Positions 62,801 to 64,000 of a stretch of DNA of 64,000 nt are shown here, piece by piece. The translations under genes were made by a program, and so were the position numbers. A model generated the notes under the pieces. It searched no databases. It was not told where the DNA came from and saw nothing but the letters and a program-made list of their open reading frames with translations. This DNA comes from Callaeas wilsoni (Eukaryota > Chordata > Aves > Passeriformes > Callaeidae): positions 34,659-98,658 of the forward strand of contig VWPU01018605.1 of NCBI GenBank assembly GCA_013398955.1, read 5' to 3'. How positions within the stretch are numbered: the first letter of the stretch is position 1; every line of letters begins with the position of its first letter.

Positions 62801-63922
62801 GTCCCTGTAATTCATGTCTATTTAGGGCTCCTGCTAACCAGAAACCTAATTTCTTTGATAAAATAGGTTTTTGTGAAGCCTGGCCATGTGAAAAATCTTT
62901 AAAGGGCAATAATCAGAAGACCTCATCTGTAACACTTTGTTATTTCAGATGAGTGTTTTGAAAGTTTGGGGGATGGAGTTATTAAAAAAAAAAAAAAAAA
63001 AAAAAAGGGACAATGAAAAGAAAAAGCCAGTCTGCAAATTAATGAGAGCAAATGTATTACTGCTGTTTGTGTCTCAAAGATGCATGAATGAGTAAAGTGA
63101 GACCCAGACACCAGTAAATTACAAATGGTATAGACATTTAGTAAGCCAGATACTGTCTCACAAAATAAATAAGTAAATTGGCTCCCATATGCCCAATGAG
63201 GCATTGATGCTCAAAAATTGTCCTCACCTAAGGCCACTGCCTCAGAAACAGACCTGTATTTCCTTCCCCAGTTCTGTATGTAAATGATTCATGAAATGAT
63301 GAATGATCAATGAAATGAAGAACAGATATGCCACCAGAGACAGCAAAGGGTGTAAGAGACAGATGAGCTTTCTTTACTGAAACCAGAATTTGGTCAAAAC
63401 ACCAGAGGTGTTACCTGCTCCTGTAAAGCTGGAGCTCTAATGACAACCACAGACCAAAATTTCGATCAAAGACAAAACTTCACGATTGTTTCAAGGAAAC
63501 ATGAAGCATTTCCATACTTTGGAATGCTACAGTCAGCTCAGTATTCCCCAGAAGTCCAAAACAAGCTAAGAATCAATAGCCTCACTAAATTCCTGACTCT
63601 TAGATTCAGATCTTGTGTCATGTTTTCAAGATTCTGGAAATAGACTGCCAATATCTGTACTCAAGCCAAGGAGTAATCCTGACAGGTACTTGACATGAAC
63701 ATGTGCTGTCAGAAAAAGAGGAGGAGGCACACTGCTTGCATTTCGTACCATGGTGACTCATCCCAAAGACTTGAAAACATCTACTGCTAGTGCAGGCTCT
63801 TTGCAGAAGCAAAATCTGCAACTTCAACTACATCACACTTCTGGAAGCTGCGAAACAGCCCATGAACTCAGGCCCAATTGGACTCCACTACAGAAGATGC
63901 TGCAGGGATAGTAGTTACTTAT
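59896..63922. other. Non-coding stretch, no gene seen
   Basis: About 4 kb without supported genes. It includes a 23-base poly-A at 62984-63006 and degenerate 'atgaaatgatgaatgatcaa' repeats near 63283-63322. ORFs such as 60123-60449 (108 codons) and 62758-62952 (64 codons) show no recognisable features. Confidence 0.5.
62984..63006 (+). repeat. Poly-A tract (23 A)
   Basis: This is the longest homopolymer in the window. No AATAAA lies just upstream and no duplicated flanks were found, so I see no proof of a retrocopy. Confidence 0.9.
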
Positions 63923-64000
63923 CAAAGAATCATAGAATATTTTAGACTGGAAGGGATCTTAGAGACCTTCTTGTTTCAACTCTCTTGCCATGGGCAGGGA
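63923..64000 (-). mobile_element. CR1 LINE 3' fragment, continues past window end
   Basis: On the plus strand 'aaagaatcatagaatatttt', 'agactggaagggatcttaga', 'gaccttcttgtttcaactc' and 'tcttgccatgggcaggga' follow the reverse complement of the avian CR1 tail ('agaatcatagaatggtttgggttggaagggacctt...gccatgggcaggga'). The minus-strand element has its 3' end here and extends to the right beyond the last base. Confidence 0.95.

Noticed and set aside
1..64000. CRISPR arrays, tRNA/rRNA genes, bacterial operons or phage
   Set aside because: No regularly spaced repeats, no cloverleaf-compatible sequence noticed by eye, and the repeat content is avian. None can be supported.

Overview
This window looks like non-coding nuclear DNA from a bird, most likely a songbird (Passeriformes). 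The evidence is AT-rich, vertebrate-style sequence with no dense long ORFs. It also carries CR1 LINE 3' ends with the avian 'agaatcacagaat / tctgtgatt' signature. Four long-terminal-repeat copies are present, at least three of them resembling LTR families I associate with passerine genomes. Family recognition is from memory and was not checked against a repeat library. I find no protein-coding gene, rRNA, tRNA, CRISPR array or bacterial-type operon. The short ORFs (up to 218 codons) have no recognisable domains, and the longest ones overlap LTRs or low-complexity DNA.

Layout. Positions 1-4.2 kb hold a cluster of old, partly palindromic repeat fragments, clearest at 1,575-1,745. Positions 8.7-18.8 kb hold several decayed MIR-like SINE fragments, another palindromic-type fragment and two CR1 tails of opposite orientation. 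Around 21.1-21.5 kb there is a strong splice-acceptor-like signal followed by a polyadenylation signal, a possible lncRNA end. An ERVL-like LTR lies at about 26.8-27.3 kb and an old CR1 copy at about 29.05-29.45 kb. From 29.5 to 43 kb I see only unique-looking AT-rich DNA with simple repeats. A GC-rich, CpG-bearing LTR (minus strand) lies at 42,973-44,068. The cleanest element is a full solo LTR at 49,572-50,958, with a 5-bp target-site duplication. A 94-base exon-like segment is at 52,656-52,749, a third LTR type (minus strand) at about 53.4-53.96 kb, a MIR-like fragment near 59.8 kb, and another CR1 starts at 63,923 and runs off the end.

The window is therefore best read as intergenic or intronic sequence shaped by successive waves of retrotransposition. 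I found no convincing new biological system. The observations most worth checking are the LTR-derived GC island with two CACGTG boxes, the two exon-like segments, and the old palindromic repeats in the first 4 kb.
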